Assembly (NCBI RefSeq): GCF_014207095.1
Contig: NZ_JACHBG010000001.1
Location: forward strand, 744,001 to 808,000
Direction: 5' to 3'
Length of the DNA stretch: 64,000 bases
Origin: Martinezella lusitana
Lineage (GTDB): Bacteria; Pseudomonadota; Alphaproteobacteria; Rhizobiales; Rhizobiaceae
Below are positions 53,218-63,884 of this stretch, piece by piece (positions within the stretch are counted from its first letter, which is position 1; the number at the start of each line of letters is the position of its first letter). Both the position numbers and the translations under genes were made by a program. The notes under the pieces are model-generated. The model was not told the DNA's origin and searched no databases. It worked only from the letters and a program-made list of their open reading frames with translations.

Positions 53218-54054
53218 ATGGCATTGAAAACATTCAATCCGACGACCCCGAGCCAGCGTCAGCTGGTCATCGTCGATCGCTCCTCGCTCTACAAGGGCAA
53301 GCCGGTCAAGACGCTGACGGAAGGCCTGACCTCCAAGGGCGGACGTAACAACACCGGTCGCATCACCGTGCGTTTCCAGGGTGGCGGTCATAAGCGCAGC
53401 TATCGTCTGGTCGACTTCAAGCGTCGCAAGTTCGACGTTGAAGCAACCGTCGAGCGTATCGAATACGACCCGAACCGTACCGCTTACATCGCTCTGGTGA
53501 AGTACACGGACGGCGAACTGGCCTACATCCTCGCTCCGCAGCGCCTCGCTTCCGGCGACAAGGTCATTGCTTCGGAAAAGGCTGTCGACGTAAAGCCCGG
53601 CAACACCATGCCGCTGCAGTTCATCCCGGTCGGCTCCATCATCCATAACGTGGAAATGAAGCCGGGCAAGGGTGGTCAGATCGCTCGCTCCGCCGGTTCC
53701 TACGCGCAGCTCGTTGGTCGCGACCAGGGTATGGCGATCCTTCGCCTCAACTCCGGCGAACAGCGCCTCGTACACGGCACCTGCCTTGCAACGATCGGTG
53801 CGGTTTCGAACCCGGATCATGCCAACATCAACGACGGTAAGGCCGGTCGTTCGCGTTGGCGTGGCAAGAAGCCGCATAACCGCGGCGTCGTCATGAACCC
53901 GGTCGACCATCCGCACGGCGGTGGTGAAGGCCGCACCTCTGGTGGTCGCCATCCGGTGACCCCATGGGGCAAGCCGACCAAGGGCAAGCGTACGCGGTCG
54001 AACAAGTCGACCGACAAGATGATCATGCGCTCGCGCCATCAGCGCAAGAAGTAA
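53218..54054 (+). CDS. rplB: 50S ribosomal protein L2
   Basis: A 278-residue L2, needed for subunit joining and peptidyl transferase activity. It has the family signature [18 protein letters not shown], with the conserved His of the peptidyl transferase region, and ends SRHQRKK. Its length is standard. It lies 11 bases after rplW and 15 before rpsS. Confidence 0.98.
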   Translation: MALKTFNPTTPSQRQLVIVDRSSLYKGKPVKTLTEGLTSKGGRNNTGRITVRFQGGGHKRSYRLVDFKRRKFDVEATVERIEYDPNRTAYIALVKYTDGELAYILAPQRLASGDKVIASEKAVDVKPGNTMPLQFIPVGSIIHNVEMKPGKGGQIARSAGSYAQLVGRDQGMAILRLNSGEQRLVHGTCLATIGAVSNPDHANINDGKAGRSRWRGKKPHNRGVVMNPVDHPHGGGEGRTSGGRHPVTPWGKPTKGKRTRSNKSTDKMIMRSRHQRKK

Positions 54055-54069
54055 GAGAGGAAGTCTCAA

Positions 54070-54348
54070 GTGGCTCGTTCAGTATGGAAAGGTCCGTTTG
54101 TTGACGGCTATCTTCTCAAGAAGGCTGAGAAGGTGCGTGAAGGCGGACGTAACGAAGTAATCAAGATGTGGAGCCGTCGCTCCACCATCATGCCGCAGTT
54201 CGTTGGTCTCACCTTTGGTGTTTACAACGGCAGCAAGCATATTCCGGTCAGCGTCAATGAAGACATGGTCGGACACAAGTTCGGCGAGTTCGCCCCGACC
54301 CGTACCTATTATGGTCACGGTGCGGACAAGAAGGCGAAGAGGAAGTAA
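54070..54348 (+). CDS. rpsS: 30S ribosomal protein S19
   Basis: A 92-residue S19 on the 30S head, contacting the A-site finger. It starts at GTG 54070 ([20 protein letters not shown]) with AGAGGAAG upstream and ends [20 protein letters not shown]. rplV follows after two bases. Length and sequence are typical. Confidence 0.98.
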   Translation: MARSVWKGPFVDGYLLKKAEKVREGGRNEVIKMWSRRSTIMPQFVGLTFGVYNGSKHIPVSVNEDMVGHKFGEFAPTRTYYGHGADKKAKRK

Positions 54349-54350
54349 CA

Positions 54351-54740
54351 ATGGGCAAGGCAAAAACCGAACGCCGGCTGAAGGACAATGAGGCGCAGGC
54401 AGTTGCGCGCACGCTCCGTGTCAGCCCGCAGAAGCTCAACCTGGTTGCGGCACAGATCCGCGGCAAGAAGGTTGACCGCGCGCTCGCAGAGCTGGAATTC
54501 TCGCGCAAGCGCATTGCTGGCGCTGTGAAGAAGACGCTCGAATCTGCGATCGCCAACGCAGAAAACAACCACGATCTCGACGTTGACTCGCTGGTCGTAG
54601 CGGAAGCTTACGTTGGCAAGTCGATCGTCATGAAGCGTTTCCACGCTCGTGGCCGTGGCCGTGCGTCTCGTATCGAGCGTCCGTTCGCCCACCTGACGAT
54701 CGTCGTTCGTGAAGTTGAAGCTCAAGAGGAGGCCGCATAA
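54351..54740 (+). CDS. rplV: 50S ribosomal protein L22
   Basis: A 129-residue L22, which touches all 23S domains and the exit tunnel. The tunnel loop is seen in [15 protein letters not shown]. It also has [20 protein letters not shown] near the N-terminus. Its stop overlaps the rpsC start by one base (TAATG), so coupling is likely. Confidence 0.98.
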   Translation: MGKAKTERRLKDNEAQAVARTLRVSPQKLNLVAAQIRGKKVDRALAELEFSRKRIAGAVKKTLESAIANAENNHDLDVDSLVVAEAYVGKSIVMKRFHARGRGRASRIERPFAHLTIVVREVEAQEEAA

Positions 54741-55465
54741 TGGGTCAGAAAATCAATCCAATCGGTTTTCGTCTTGGCATCAACCGCACTTGGGATAGCC
54801 GCTGGTTTGCGGACAATGCCGAGTACGGTCAGCTTCTTCACGAAGACCTGAAGATGCGTAAGTTCGTCATGAACGAACTGAAGCAGGCTGGTATCTCGAA
54901 GGTCGTCATCGAACGTCCGCACAAGAAGTGCCGCGTCACGATCCACTCGGCTCGCCCGGGTTTGATCATCGGCAAGAAGGGTGCAGACATCGATAAGCTC
55001 CGCAAGAAGCTGTCGGACATGACGAACTCCGAAACGCACCTCAACATCGTTGAAGTACGCAAGCCGGAAATCGACGCGACGCTGGTTGCCCAGTCGATCG
55101 CTCAGCAGCTTGAGCGCCGTGTTGCTTTCCGTCGCGCCATGAAGCGCGCCGTTCAGTCCGCGATGCGTCTTGGCGCCGAAGGCATCAAGATCACCTGCGC
55201 CGGCCGTCTTGGCGGTGCTGAAATCGCTCGTACGGAATGGTACCGCGAAGGCCGTGTGCCGCTGCACACGCTGCGCGCCGACATCGATTACGGTACGGCT
55301 GAAGCAGAAACCGCTTTCGGCATCTGCGGCATCAAGGTTTGGATCTTCAAGGGCGAAATCCTTGAGCACGATCCGATGGCCTCCGAACGCCGTGCGCTCG
55401 AGGGCGACGCCCAGGGTCCGGCTAGCCGCGATCGCGATAGAGACCGTCGCCGCGACAACGCTTGA
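54740..55465 (+). CDS. rpsC: 30S ribosomal protein S3
   Basis: A 241-residue S3 at the mRNA entry channel. It starts [20 protein letters not shown] and has the KH-domain loop [12 protein letters not shown]. The C-terminal tail is basic and disordered ([11 protein letters not shown]). The ATG overlaps the rplV stop. A 36-base gap separates it from rplP. Confidence 0.98.
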   Translation: MGQKINPIGFRLGINRTWDSRWFADNAEYGQLLHEDLKMRKFVMNELKQAGISKVVIERPHKKCRVTIHSARPGLIIGKKGADIDKLRKKLSDMTNSETHLNIVEVRKPEIDATLVAQSIAQQLERRVAFRRAMKRAVQSAMRLGAEGIKITCAGRLGGAEIARTEWYREGRVPLHTLRADIDYGTAEAETAFGICGIKVWIFKGEILEHDPMASERRALEGDAQGPASRDRDRDRRRDNA

Positions 55466-55501
55466 TAGCGTACGTGGCAGATAAGTTCGGAGAATAAGAA
55501 A

Positions 55502-55915
55502 ATGTTGCAGCCAAAGCGTACGAAGTACCGCAAGCAATTCAAGGGCCGCATCAAGGGCGTTGCCAAGGGTGGTTCTGACCTGGCGTTCGGCGAATTCGGT
55601 TTGAAGTCGCAGGAGCCTAACCGCGTTAACGCTCGTGAGATCGAAGCAGCTCGTCGCGCGATCACGCGCCACATGAAGCGTGCCGGCCGTGTGTGGATCC
55701 GCGTGTTCCCGGATGTTCCGGTAACCGCAAAGCCTACCGAAGTCCGTATGGGTAAAGGTAAGGGTTCCGTGGAATACTGGGCATGCAAGGTCAAGCCCGG
55801 CCGCATGATGTTCGAGATCGACGGTGTGAGCGAAGAAATCGCTCGTGAGGCTCTTCGCCTCGGCGCTGCCAAGCTCTCGGTCAAGACGCGCTTCGTTCAG
55901 CGCATTGCAGAGTAA
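55502..55915 (+). CDS. rplP: 50S ribosomal protein L16
   Basis: A 137-residue L16 that positions A-site tRNA. It starts [19 protein letters not shown] and has the family motif [20 protein letters not shown], in which the Arg of RMGKGKG is the site hydroxylated in E. coli L16. GGAG lies upstream of ATG. rpmC follows after 11 bases. Confidence 0.98.
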   Translation: MLQPKRTKYRKQFKGRIKGVAKGGSDLAFGEFGLKSQEPNRVNAREIEAARRAITRHMKRAGRVWIRVFPDVPVTAKPTEVRMGKGKGSVEYWACKVKPGRMMFEIDGVSEEIAREALRLGAAKLSVKTRFVQRIAE

Positions 55916-55926
55916 GGAAGAAGCTC

Positions 55927-56127
55927 ATGAAAGCCGCAGATGTTCGCGCCCTGAGCGCCGACCAACTCAAGGACGAGCTTGCCAAGCTGAAGAAGGAGCA
56001 GTTCAACCTGCGCTTTCAGAAGGCGACCGGCCAGCTTGAAAAGTCCTCGCGCATCAACGAAGTCCGTAAGGACATCGCTCGCGTAAAAACCATTGCCCGC
56101 CAGAAGGCGGCAGAAGCAAAGGCCTAA
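55927..56127 (+). CDS. rpmC: 50S ribosomal protein L29
   Basis: A 66-residue L29, a coiled helical protein beside L23 at the tunnel exit. Its sequence begins [20 protein letters not shown] and includes [20 protein letters not shown], the family signature. GGAAGAAG precedes the ATG. It lies between rplP and rpsQ with short gaps. Confidence 0.98.
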   Translation: MKAADVRALSADQLKDELAKLKKEQFNLRFQKATGQLEKSSRINEVRKDIARVKTIARQKAAEAKA

Positions 56128-56139
56128 AGGAAAAATAAC

Positions 56140-56379
56140 ATGCCGAAGCGCATTCTGCAGGGCGTCGTGGTCAGCGACAAGAACGAGAAGACTGTAGTAG
56201 TTCGCGTTGAGCGTCGATTCGCTCACCCGCTGCTCCAGAAGACTGTTCGTCGTTCCAAGAAGTACAAGGCTCACGACGAGAACAATCAGTACAAGGTCGG
56301 CGACGTCGTTTCCATCGAGGAATGCGCGCCGATTTCCAAGGACAAGAGCTGGACGGTCATTTCCGCCCAGTCCAAGTAA
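56140..56379 (+). CDS. rpsQ: 30S ribosomal protein S17
   Basis: A 79-residue S17, an OB-fold primary binder of 16S rRNA. It starts [20 protein letters not shown] and has the signature [27 protein letters not shown] lies upstream. It is the last gene before a 225-base gap with a terminator-like hairpin, so it may end the S10 transcript. Confidence 0.98.
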   Translation: MPKRILQGVVVSDKNEKTVVVRVERRFAHPLLQKTVRRSKKYKAHDENNQYKVGDVVSIEECAPISKDKSWTVISAQSK

Positions 56380-56445
56380 CAGAATCTCGCTCAGGCCCTT
56401 GCGCTTGGGCGAAATATCTGTATGAAGCACGAGCTTGGAAGCAGG

Positions 56446-56469
56446 ACGCTCGCGTACGGGCGTTCTTTT
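56446..56469 (+). terminator. Terminator-like hairpin between rpsQ and rplN
   Basis: ACGCTCG pairs with CGGGCGT around CGTA, followed by TCTTTTG. It separates the S10 block from the spc block. Confidence 0.6.
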
Positions 56470-56604
56470 GCTTTATTGATGACCGGCGACGGCGACCGCA
56501 TGCGGTTCCCGAAGCTTTGAAATCAGACAAGACACTAGTTCATAAGCCGGGGTAGGGGGTCGGTTGACCCAACCATTCCGGTAACAACAAGAAGGCGACC
56601 TGAC

Positions 56605-56973
56605 ATGATTCAGATGCAAACAAACCTCGACGTGGCGGATAATTCCGGCGCACGTCGTGTCATGTGCATCAAGGTGCTGGGCGGCTCGAAGCGCAAGTAC
56701 GCTTCTATCGGCGACGTCATCGTCGTTTCGATCAAGGAAGCTATTCCGCGCGGCCGTGTGAAGAAGGGTGATGTGATGAAGGCGGTTGTCGTTCGTACCG
56801 CCAAGGACATCCGTCGTCCGGATGGCAGCGTCATCCGCTTCGATACCAACGCAGCAGTCCTCATCGACAACAAGAAAGAGCCGATCGGCACCCGTATCTT
56901 CGGACCGGTTCCGCGCGAACTTCGCGCCAAGAACCACATGAAGATCATCTCGCTGGCTCCAGAAGTACTGTAA
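56605..56973 (+). CDS. rplN: 50S ribosomal protein L14
   Basis: A 122-residue L14 at the subunit interface. It begins [20 protein letters not shown] and contains the signature-like [28 protein letters not shown] precedes ATG. It is the first gene after the gap and so heads the spc-type block; rplX follows after 11 bases. Confidence 0.98.
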   Translation: MIQMQTNLDVADNSGARRVMCIKVLGGSKRKYASIGDVIVVSIKEAIPRGRVKKGDVMKAVVVRTAKDIRRPDGSVIRFDTNAAVLIDNKKEPIGTRIFGPVPRELRAKNHMKIISLAPEVL

Positions 56974-56984
56974 GGAGCGGAGCG

Positions 56985-57293
56985 ATGCAGAAGATCCGTA
57001 AAGGCGACAAGGTCGTCGTATTGACCGGTAAGGACAAGGGCCGCACCGGCGAAGTTATTCAAGTGCTGCCGAAGGAAGACCGTGCGGTCGTTCGTGGCGT
57101 CAACGTCGTAAAGCGCCATCAGCGCCAGACGCAGAGCCAGGAAGCCGGCATCATCAGCAAGGAAGCCCCGCTTCACCTGTCCAACATTGCTGTCGTCGAC
57201 AAGGACGGCAAGCCGACCCGCGTCGGTTTCAAGGTTGTGGATGGTAAGAAGGTCCGTGTGGCCAAGACCTCTGGAGAAGTGATCGATGGCTGA
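56985..57293 (+). CDS. rplX: 50S ribosomal protein L24
   Basis: A 102-residue L24, an early 50S assembly protein with a KOW motif, seen as [20 protein letters not shown]. The ATG has GGAGCGGAG upstream. Its last eight bases overlap the start of rplE (57286), so translation of the two is coupled. Confidence 0.98.
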   Translation: MQKIRKGDKVVVLTGKDKGRTGEVIQVLPKEDRAVVRGVNVVKRHQRQTQSQEAGIISKEAPLHLSNIAVVDKDGKPTRVGFKVVDGKKVRVAKTSGEVIDG

Positions 57294-57843
57294 GGCAAAG
57301 TACGAGCCGCGGCTCAAGAAGGAATACGTTGCTCGCATCCGTGCGGCCATGCTGGAGAAGTTCTCCTACGCCAACGAGATGCAGATCCCGAAGCTGGACA
57401 AGATCGTGATCAACATGGGCGTCGGCGAAGCAACGGCTGATTCGAAGAAGCCGACTGTTGCTGCTGCCGATCTCGCAGCGATCGCTGGTCAGAAGCCGGT
57501 CATCACGCGCGCACGCAACTCCATCGCTGGCTTCAAGGTCCGCGAAAACATGCCGATCGGCGCGAAGGTCACCCTGCGCGGCGCCCGCATGTACGAGTTC
57601 CTGGATCGCCTGGTCAACATCGCGCTTCCGCGCGTTCGCGACTTCCGCGGCCTGAACCCGAAGAGCTTTGACGGTCGTGGCAATTTCGCCATGGGCATCA
57701 AGGAGCACATTGTGTTCCCAGAGATCAACTACGACAAGGTTGATCAGATGTGGGGCATGGACATCATCGTTTGCACGACGGCAAACACGGACGACGAAGC
57801 ACGGGCTCTTCTGAAAGAGTTCAACTTCCCGTTCCGTCAGTAA
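57286..57843 (+). CDS. rplE: 50S ribosomal protein L5
   Basis: A 185-residue L5 that links 5S rRNA to the 50S. Visible segments are [38 protein letters not shown] and the signature [14 protein letters not shown]. The start lies inside the end of rplX, with TGGAGAAG upstream. rpsN follows after 33 bases. Confidence 0.98.
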   Translation: MAEAKYEPRLKKEYVARIRAAMLEKFSYANEMQIPKLDKIVINMGVGEATADSKKPTVAAADLAAIAGQKPVITRARNSIAGFKVRENMPIGAKVTLRGARMYEFLDRLVNIALPRVRDFRGLNPKSFDGRGNFAMGIKEHIVFPEINYDKVDQMWGMDIIVCTTANTDDEARALLKEFNFPFRQ

Positions 57844-57876
57844 CCGTAACGACGAGCGTAGAAAAGGAAACCTGAT

Positions 57877-58182
57877 ATGGCGAAGACAAGCGCAGTTGAA
57901 AAGAACAAGCGCCGCCGCAATACGGTTGCCAACCAGGCTGCGAAGCGCGCTGCCCTGAAGGCAATCATCATGAACCAGTCTCTCTCGATCGAAGACCGGT
58001 TCAAGGCTACCCTGAAGCTGGCATCGCTCCCGCGCGATGGATCGAAGACTCGCATTCGCAACCGTTGCGAAGTATCGGGCCGTCCGCGCGCCTATTACCG
58101 CAAACTGCGCATGTCGCGTATCGCGCTGCGTGAACTGGGCAACCTCGGCAAGGTGCCGGGCATTGTCAAGTCGAGCTGGTAA
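57877..58182 (+). CDS. rpsN: 30S ribosomal protein S14
   Basis: A 101-residue S14 of the long, zinc-free type, with a single Cys in [16 protein letters not shown] instead of CxxC pairs. It ends [14 protein letters not shown] as in other proteobacteria. GGAAAC precedes ATG. rpsH follows after 12 bases. Confidence 0.98.
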   Translation: MAKTSAVEKNKRRRNTVANQAAKRAALKAIIMNQSLSIEDRFKATLKLASLPRDGSKTRIRNRCEVSGRPRAYYRKLRMSRIALRELGNLGKVPGIVKSSW

Positions 58183-58194
58183 GGAGCAGATTAG

Positions 58195-58593
58195 ATGACC
58201 ATGACTGATCCTTTGGGCGATATGCTCACCCGCATCCGCAATGGTGCTTCGCGCCGCAAGTCGTCGGTTTCGACGCCTGCGTCCAAGCTCCGTGCGCGCG
58301 TTCTCGATGTTCTGCAGGCTGAAGGCTACATCCGTGGCTACTCCGTCGTCGATTTCGGCAACGGCAAGTCTGAGCTCAACATCGAGCTGAAGTACTACGA
58401 AGGCTCGTCGGTGATCCGTGAGATCGGCCGCGTGTCTAAGCCGGGCCGCCGAGTTTATGTCTCGGTTAAGTCCATTCCGCAGGTCGCGAACGGTCTCGGC
58501 ATCACTATCCTTTCGACTCCGAAGGGTGTGATGGCTGATCACCAGGCTCGTGAACAGAATGTTGGTGGCGAGGTTCTCTGCTCGGTCTTCTAA
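58195..58593 (+). CDS. rpsH: 30S ribosomal protein S8
   Basis: A 132-residue S8, a primary 16S binder. It starts [20 protein letters not shown] and ends with the signature [19 protein letters not shown] then GGEVLCSVF. In E. coli S8 represses the spc operon. GGAGCAG lies upstream. rplF follows after 41 bases with no evident hairpin. Confidence 0.98.
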   Translation: MTMTDPLGDMLTRIRNGASRRKSSVSTPASKLRARVLDVLQAEGYIRGYSVVDFGNGKSELNIELKYYEGSSVIREIGRVSKPGRRVYVSVKSIPQVANGLGITILSTPKGVMADHQAREQNVGGEVLCSVF

Positions 58594-58634
58594 GATCGGA
58601 CAGGGATCTCCTTCGAAACAGACAGGTTTGAAAA

Positions 58635-59168
58635 ATGTCTCGTATCGGTAAGAAGCCCGTTCAGGTACCTGCAGGGATCACGGCCACGGTTGATGGCCAA
58701 AAAGTGACTGCCAAGGGCCCCAAGGGCGAGCTGTTTTTCGTCGCTAACGACGAAATCGGTCTCAAGCTGGAAAACAATGCAATTGTCGTAACGCCGCTTA
58801 ACGACTCCAAGGGCGCTCGTTCAAAGTGGGGCATGTCCCGCACGATGATCGAGAACATCCTGAAGGGTGTTAAGGACGGCTACGAGCGTAAGCTCGAAAT
58901 CAACGGCGTCGGCTATCGTGCGACCATGCAGGGCAAGAACCTGCAGCTGGCGCTCGGCTTCAGCCACGACGTGGTTTATGAGCCGCCGCAGGGCATCACG
59001 ATCGCTGTGCCGAAGCCGACGGAAATCGTCGTCACCGGCATCAACAAGCAGCAGGTCGGCCAAGTTGCAGCTGAAATCCGCGAATACCGCGGTCCCGAGC
59101 CTTACAAGGGCAAGGGTGTTAAGTATGCCGAAGAGCGGATCATCCGCAAAGAAGGCAAGAAGAAGTAA
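58635..59168 (+). CDS. rplF: 50S ribosomal protein L6
   Basis: A 177-residue L6 near the sarcin-ricin loop. It starts [20 protein letters not shown] and ends with the signature [20 protein letters not shown]. Its two repeated domains are normal in length. rplR follows after 12 bases. Confidence 0.98.
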   Translation: MSRIGKKPVQVPAGITATVDGQKVTAKGPKGELFFVANDEIGLKLENNAIVVTPLNDSKGARSKWGMSRTMIENILKGVKDGYERKLEINGVGYRATMQGKNLQLALGFSHDVVYEPPQGITIAVPKPTEIVVTGINKQQVGQVAAEIREYRGPEPYKGKGVKYAEERIIRKEGKKK

Positions 59169-59180
59169 GGATCACGCGAA

Positions 59181-59543
59181 ATGGCTAGCAGGAAAGAAGC
59201 ACTTGCGCGTCGCGCCAACCGCGTGCGCCGTCAAATCAAGTCGGTGGCCAACGGCCGTCCGCGCCTGTCGGTTCATCGCTCGTCGAAGAACATCTACGCC
59301 CAGGTCATTGATGATGTGGCTGGCAAGACCCTCGCGGCTGCCTCCACGCTCGACAAGGATCTGCGCGGTTCTCTGAAGACCGGTGCCGATACCGCCGCCG
59401 CAGCTCTGGTTGGCAAGCTCGTTGCTGAGCGCGCATCCAAGGCAGGCGTGAAGGAAGTCGTGTTCGATCGCGGCGCCTTCATCTATCACGGCCGCATCAA
59501 GGCTCTCGCCGAAGCGGCTCGCGAAGGCGGCCTGACCTTCTGA
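59181..59543 (+). CDS. rplR: 50S ribosomal protein L18
   Basis: A 120-residue L18, a 5S rRNA binder. It has an Arg/Lys-rich N-terminus ([20 protein letters not shown]), then [20 protein letters not shown] and the C-terminal [20 protein letters not shown]. The two hairpins that follow separate it from rpsE. Confidence 0.98.
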   Translation: MASRKEALARRANRVRRQIKSVANGRPRLSVHRSSKNIYAQVIDDVAGKTLAAASTLDKDLRGSLKTGADTAAAALVGKLVAERASKAGVKEVVFDRGAFIYHGRIKALAEAAREGGLTF

Positions 59544-59550
59544 TCAAGTT

Positions 59551-59632
59551 TCCGGCCGGTAGCCAACAGGCGCCGGCCGGATTTCACCGGACCGCAAATC
59601 TCCCTTCGGAGGTTGATGCGGTCTTCGTTTTG
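59551..59632 (+). terminator. Two hairpins between rplR and rpsE, the second terminator-like
   Basis: First, TCCGGCCGG (59551-59559) pairs with CCGGCCGGA (59573-59581). Second, ACCGCAAATCTCC (59591-59603) pairs with GGAGGTT-GA-TGCGGT (59608-59622), followed by CTTCGTTTTGTTTG. Confidence 0.65.
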
Positions 59633-59671
59633 TTTGCCCGTTGCACCCGGAAAAGAAAAAGGAAGAGGACA

Positions 59672-60241
59672 ATGGCACAGGAAAAGAGGGCTCCGCGGGA
59701 AGACCGCCAGAGCCGTGAAGAGCGCGATAGCGAATTCGTCGACAAGCTGGTCGCGATCAACCGCGTCGCCAAGGTTGTGAAGGGTGGCCGCCGTTTCGGT
59801 TTCGCCGCTCTCGTCGTCGTCGGCGACCAGAAGGGCCGCGTCGGCTTTGGTCACGGCAAGGCACGCGAAGTGCCGGAAGCGATCCGCAAGGCAACCGAAA
59901 GCGCCAAGCGCGACATGATCTTCGTACCGCTGCGTGACGGCCGTACGCTGCATCACGACGTTCATGGCCGTCATGGCGCCGGCAAGGTTCTGCTGCGCTC
60001 GGCCAAGGTCGGTACCGGTATCATCGCCGGCGGTCCGATGCGTGCCGTTTTCGAAACGCTCGGCGTTCATGACGTCGTTGCCAAGTCGACCGGTTCGTCG
60101 AACCCATACAACATGGTTCGCGCCACGTTCGACGCCCTGAAGCACCAGGTTCACCCGAAGGACATCGCAGCTCAGCGTGGCATCAAGTATGCTACCCTGC
60201 AGGCTCGTCGCGCCGCTTCGGGCAACGCCTCCGAAGAATAA
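59672..60241 (+). CDS. rpsE: 30S ribosomal protein S5
   Basis: A 189-residue S5, involved in decoding fidelity and mRNA unwinding. ATG 59672 is preceded by GGAAGAGG and gives [20 protein letters not shown]. The signature [20 protein letters not shown] and the [15 protein letters not shown] segment are clear. The longer frame from 59630 lies in the hairpin region and is not used. Confidence 0.97.
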   Translation: MAQEKRAPREDRQSREERDSEFVDKLVAINRVAKVVKGGRRFGFAALVVVGDQKGRVGFGHGKAREVPEAIRKATESAKRDMIFVPLRDGRTLHHDVHGRHGAGKVLLRSAKVGTGIIAGGPMRAVFETLGVHDVVAKSTGSSNPYNMVRATFDALKHQVHPKDIAAQRGIKYATLQARRAASGNASEE

Positions 60242-60254
60242 GGGAGTTTGACCT

Positions 60255-60467
60255 ATGGCCAAGACGACCAAGAAGGCTGAAGCTAAGGCGACCGTTACGG
60301 TCGAGCAGGTTGGCAGCCCGATCCGCCGTCCGGATGTTCAGCAGAAGACGCTGATCGGTCTCGGACTGAACAAGATGCACCGTCGCCGCACGCTGGAAGA
60401 TACCCCGGCTGTTCGTGGCATGATCCGTGCTGTCCAGCATCTCGTTCGCATCGTCGACGAGAAGTGA
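60255..60467 (+). CDS. rpmD: 50S ribosomal protein L30
   Basis: A 70-residue L30. A Lys/Ala-rich N-terminal extension (about residues 1-15) precedes the usual domain [20 protein letters not shown] with [24 protein letters not shown] lies upstream of ATG. It sits 13 bases after rpsE and 17 before rplO. Confidence 0.98.
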   Translation: MAKTTKKAEAKATVTVEQVGSPIRRPDVQQKTLIGLGLNKMHRRRTLEDTPAVRGMIRAVQHLVRIVDEK

Positions 60468-60484
60468 GCCGGAGGTAATTCGCT

Positions 60485-60955
60485 ATGAAACTGAATGAGA
60501 TCAAGGATAACGAAGGCTCGACCCACAGCCGCAAGCGCCTCGGCCGCGGCATCGGCTCCGGCTCCGGTAAGACCGGTGGCCGTGGTGTAAAGGGTCAGAA
60601 GTCCCGTTCGGGCGTTGCGATCAACGGCTTTGAAGGCGGTCAGATGCCCATCTACCGTCGCCTGCCGAAGCGCGGCTTCACCAACATCTTCGCTGCTGAC
60701 TACGTTGTCGTATCGCTGGAGCGCATCCAGGCTGCCGTCGATGCCGGCAAGCTCGATGCCAAGAACACCATTGATGCTGCTGCCCTCAAGGCTGCTGGCG
60801 TGATTCGCCGCGTCAAGGACGGCGTTCGGGTTCTCTCGGACGGCGAACTGAAGGCGAAGGTAACGCTTGAAGTTGCAGGCGCTTCCAAGTCTGCTGTTGA
60901 AAAGATCGAGAAGGCCGGCGGTTCCGTCAAGCTGCTCGCATCTGTCGCAGAATAA
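60485..60955 (+). CDS. rplO: 50S ribosomal protein L15
   Basis: A 156-residue L15, a late assembly protein. The N-terminus is Gly/Lys/Arg-rich ([19 protein letters not shown]) as usual, followed by [17 protein letters not shown], and the C-terminal signature is near [25 protein letters not shown] precedes ATG. A clear terminator follows before secY. Confidence 0.98.
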   Translation: MKLNEIKDNEGSTHSRKRLGRGIGSGSGKTGGRGVKGQKSRSGVAINGFEGGQMPIYRRLPKRGFTNIFAADYVVVSLERIQAAVDAGKLDAKNTIDAAALKAAGVIRRVKDGVRVLSDGELKAKVTLEVAGASKSAVEKIEKAGGSVKLLASVAE

Positions 60956-60965
60956 TATGATCAAT

Positions 60966-60998
60966 AATCGCCCGAGGTGCTTCACTTCGGGCGATTTT
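60966..60998 (+). terminator. Rho-independent terminator between rplO and secY
   Basis: AATCGCCCGA pairs with TCGGGCGATT (10 bp), followed directly by TTTT counting the stem's last bases. It implies a separate promoter for secY within the 181 bases that follow. Confidence 0.75.
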
Positions 60999-61179
60999 GC
61001 TCCCATATGTGAGCCTCACGAACCTGAACGATGCGGCAGTGTCTTTCCGGTCTATAACGGGAACCAAGGGTGAGGCGTCCGATTGCATCGCAATCCGTCC
61101 AAAGCCCGGCTTTTGAACAATTTATTTACTGATTCCGGACCCGGCCGATTATGCCGGAATTGGTAATGCGGAGATTTGC

Positions 61180-62520
61180 ATGGCTTCTGCAGCGGAACAA
61201 TTGGCGTCCAATCTCAATTTTTCGACCTTTGCCAAGGCCGAGGATCTCAAGAAGCGCCTGTGGTTTACGCTCGGCGCTCTCCTCGTTTATCGGCTCGGTA
61301 CACATATTCCGCTTCCAGGTTTGAATCCTGCTGCCTATGCCCAGGCTTTCCATAACCAGTCGGGCGGCATTCTCGGCCTCTTCAACATGTTCTCGGGCGG
61401 CGCTGTACAGCGCATGGCGATTTTCGCGCTCGGTATCATGCCTTATATTTCGGCCTCGATCATCGTTCAGCTGATGACGTCGGTCGTCCCGTCGCTCGAA
61501 AACCTGAAGAAGGAAGGCGAGCAGGGCCGTAAGATCATCAACCAGTACACCCGCTACGGTACGGTGCTGCTCGGCGCGTTGCAGGCCTACGGCATTGCGA
61601 TCGGCCTTGAGCATGGCAACGGCGTTGTGGTCGATCCGGGCTGGTTCTTCCGCATTTCCACCGTCATTACGCTGCTCGGCGGCACGATGTTCCTGATGTG
61701 GCTCGGCGAGCAGGTGACCTCGCGCGGCATCGGCAACGGTATTTCGCTGATCATTTTCGCCGGCATTGCCGCCGGTCTGCCGACCGCTCTTGCAGGCACG
61801 CTCGAACTCGGCCGTACCGGTGCTCTGTCGACGGGTCTGATTCTCGCCGTTCTGGTGGTCGCCGTTCTGGTCATCGCTCTCATCGTCTTCGTAGAGCGCG
61901 CCCAGCGTCGCCTTCTGATCCAGTATCCGAAGCGTCAGGTCGGCACCCGCATGTTCCAGGGCGACACGTCGCACCTGCCGCTGAAGCTCAACACCTCGGG
62001 CGTTATCCCGGCGATCTTCGCATCGTCGCTGCTCCTGCTGCCGGCAACGGTCGCCGGTCTCGGCAACAACACCGCGCTTCCGACCTGGGTCACCTCGATC
62101 GTCGCGGCGTTGGGTCATGGCCAACCCGTCTACATGGTGTTCTACGCGGCGCTGATTGCTTTCTTCGCCTTCTTCTACACTGCGCTGGTCTTCAATCCGA
62201 AGGACACGGCCGACAATCTGAAGAAGCATGGCGGCTTCATTCCAGGCATCCGTCCGGGTGAGCGCACCGCCGAATATATTGATTATGTGCTGACCCGCAT
62301 TACGGTCATCGGCGCGATCTATCTCGTCTTCGTCTGCATCCTGCCCGAAATTCTCGTGTCCCAGACCGGTATTCCCTTGTCTCTGGGTGGCACTTCGCTT
62401 CTGATCGTGGTTAGCGTAACGCTGGATACGGTGGCGCAGATTCAGGGTCACCTGATCGCACAGCAATATGAAGGCCTGATCAAGAAATCGAAGTTGCGTG
62501 GAGGAAAGAGGGGGCGATGA
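61180..62520 (+). CDS. secY: Protein translocase subunit SecY
   Basis: A 446-residue SecY, the channel of the Sec translocon, with ten predicted membrane helices. It begins [20 protein letters not shown]. Helix 2 has the signature [17 protein letters not shown] (plug region before it). The cytoplasmic loop has [14 protein letters not shown]. adk overlaps its stop by four bases (ATGA). Confidence 0.98.
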   Translation: MASAAEQLASNLNFSTFAKAEDLKKRLWFTLGALLVYRLGTHIPLPGLNPAAYAQAFHNQSGGILGLFNMFSGGAVQRMAIFALGIMPYISASIIVQLMTSVVPSLENLKKEGEQGRKIINQYTRYGTVLLGALQAYGIAIGLEHGNGVVVDPGWFFRISTVITLLGGTMFLMWLGEQVTSRGIGNGISLIIFAGIAAGLPTALAGTLELGRTGALSTGLILAVLVVAVLVIALIVFVERAQRRLLIQYPKRQVGTRMFQGDTSHLPLKLNTSGVIPAIFASSLLLLPATVAGLGNNTALPTWVTSIVAALGHGQPVYMVFYAALIAFFAFFYTALVFNPKDTADNLKKHGGFIPGIRPGERTAEYIDYVLTRITVIGAIYLVFVCILPEILVSQTGIPLSLGGTSLLIVVSVTLDTVAQIQGHLIAQQYEGLIKKSKLRGGKRGR

Positions 62521-63167
62521 GACTCATACTTTTAGGGCCACCGGGTGCAGGTAAGGGGACCCAGGCCCAGCGTATCGTGGAGAAGCACGGCATTCCTCAG
62601 CTCTCCACAGGTGATATGCTGCGTGCGGCCGTTCAGGCTGGTACGGAAGTTGGCAAGCGCGCCAAGGCCGTCATGGATGCTGGCAAGCTCGTCTCCGACG
62701 AGATCGTCAATGCGATCGTCTCTGAGCGCATTGATCAGCCGGATTGCGCCAGGGGGTTCATCCTCGACGGCTTTCCGCGTACCTTGGTACAGGCTGATGC
62801 CACCGAGCAGATGCTCAACGCAAAGGGGTTGGAGCTTTCCGTCGTCATCGAGCTGAAGGTTGATGACGCTGAACTGATTCGCCGCGTCTCCGGCCGTTAT
62901 TCCTGCTCGAACTGCGGCAGCGTCTATCACGACACTGACAAGGTTCCGGCAACGGCGGGTGTCTGCGACAAATGCGGTTCGACGCATTTCAAGCGTCGGC
63001 CTGACGACAATGCCGAGACGATGGCGACGCGCCTCCAAGTCTACTACAAGGAGACCTCGCCGCTGATCGGATACTATTATGCCAAGGGCAAGTTGCAGAG
63101 CATCGACGGCATGGCCGATATCGAGCATGTGACTGATAGTATCGAAGCTATCCTGGCTAAGCTTTGA
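62517..63167 (+). CDS. adk: Adenylate kinase (long form with zinc-type LID)
   Basis: A 216-residue adenylate kinase (ATP + AMP to 2 ADP). The P-loop is [16 protein letters not shown]-binding residues lie in [10 protein letters not shown]; the conserved DGFPRT is present. The LID domain has four cysteines (CSNCGSVYH and CDKCGSTH), so it probably binds zinc. The start overlaps secY by four bases. A long-LID form with four cysteines is found in some Rhizobium species, whereas others in the family have a shorter LID (from memory). Confidence 0.97.
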   Translation: MRLILLGPPGAGKGTQAQRIVEKHGIPQLSTGDMLRAAVQAGTEVGKRAKAVMDAGKLVSDEIVNAIVSERIDQPDCARGFILDGFPRTLVQADATEQMLNAKGLELSVVIELKVDDAELIRRVSGRYSCSNCGSVYHDTDKVPATAGVCDKCGSTHFKRRPDDNAETMATRLQVYYKETSPLIGYYYAKGKLQSIDGMADIEHVTDSIEAILAKL

Positions 63168-63384
63168 GTAGCCTAAAATAAACTGGCTGGAGCGGTTGCT
63201 TTTTTGCACTGATTCCGCTAAACACCGCGCCAACTCGCGACATGCTATGCGATCGGCGCGGATTTCCAACGGGGAAGTCCGGCACGGTCGTTTTGACATG
63301 TTACGGACTCACATCGAACAAGCAGCTCCCGGGCTGCATAACAAGACCCTTTGCCAAGGCAAAAGGAATGCAAGGAGAACAGGC

Positions 63385-63753
63385 GTGGCTCGTATCGCTG
63401 GCGTCAACATCCCGACTGCAAAGCGCGTAGTTATTGCGCTTCGTTACATTCACGGGATCGGACCGAAGTTTGCACAGGAAATCTGCGAGAAGGTCGGTAT
63501 CCCGGCCGAGCGTCGCGTCAACCAGTTGACGGATGCTGAGGTTCTGCAGATCCGCGAAACCATCGACCGTGACTATCAGGTCGAAGGTGATCTGCGTCGC
63601 GAAACCGCGATGAACATCAAGCGTCTGATGGACCTGGGTTCTTACCGTGGCCTGCGTCATCGTCGCGGCCTGCCGGTTCGCGGTCAGCGCACCCACACCA
63701 ATGCTCGTACCCGCAAGGGCCCGGCAAAGGCGATCGCTGGTAAGAAGAAGTAA
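63385..63753 (+). CDS. rpsM: 30S ribosomal protein S13
   Basis: A 122-residue S13 at the 30S head. The GTG at 63385 is used because it gives [20 protein letters not shown], and AAGGAG lies nine bases before it; a much longer open frame upstream lacks support. The helix-two-turn-helix and the C-terminal [19 protein letters not shown] are typical. It lies 217 bases after adk. Confidence 0.98.
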   Translation: MARIAGVNIPTAKRVVIALRYIHGIGPKFAQEICEKVGIPAERRVNQLTDAEVLQIRETIDRDYQVEGDLRRETAMNIKRLMDLGSYRGLRHRRGLPVRGQRTHTNARTRKGPAKAIAGKKK

Positions 63754-63774
63754 TTTCCGGGAAGCCGGAGGTGG

Positions 63775-63801
63775 GAGGCTGGCGGTCCGCCGGCCTCTTT
63801 T
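63775..63801 (+). terminator. Terminator-like hairpin between rpsM and rpsK
   Basis: GAGGCTGGC (63775-63783) pairs with GCCGGCCTC (63789-63797, one T-G pair), followed by TTTT. It divides rpsM from rpsK. Confidence 0.65.
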
Positions 63802-63884
63802 GAGTTTGAAGCGGCGCTCAATGAGTGTCGTTTCGGTGTAGCCGCTGGCATTACGGCGGTGCAGAGATCCAAGAAAGGACTAAC

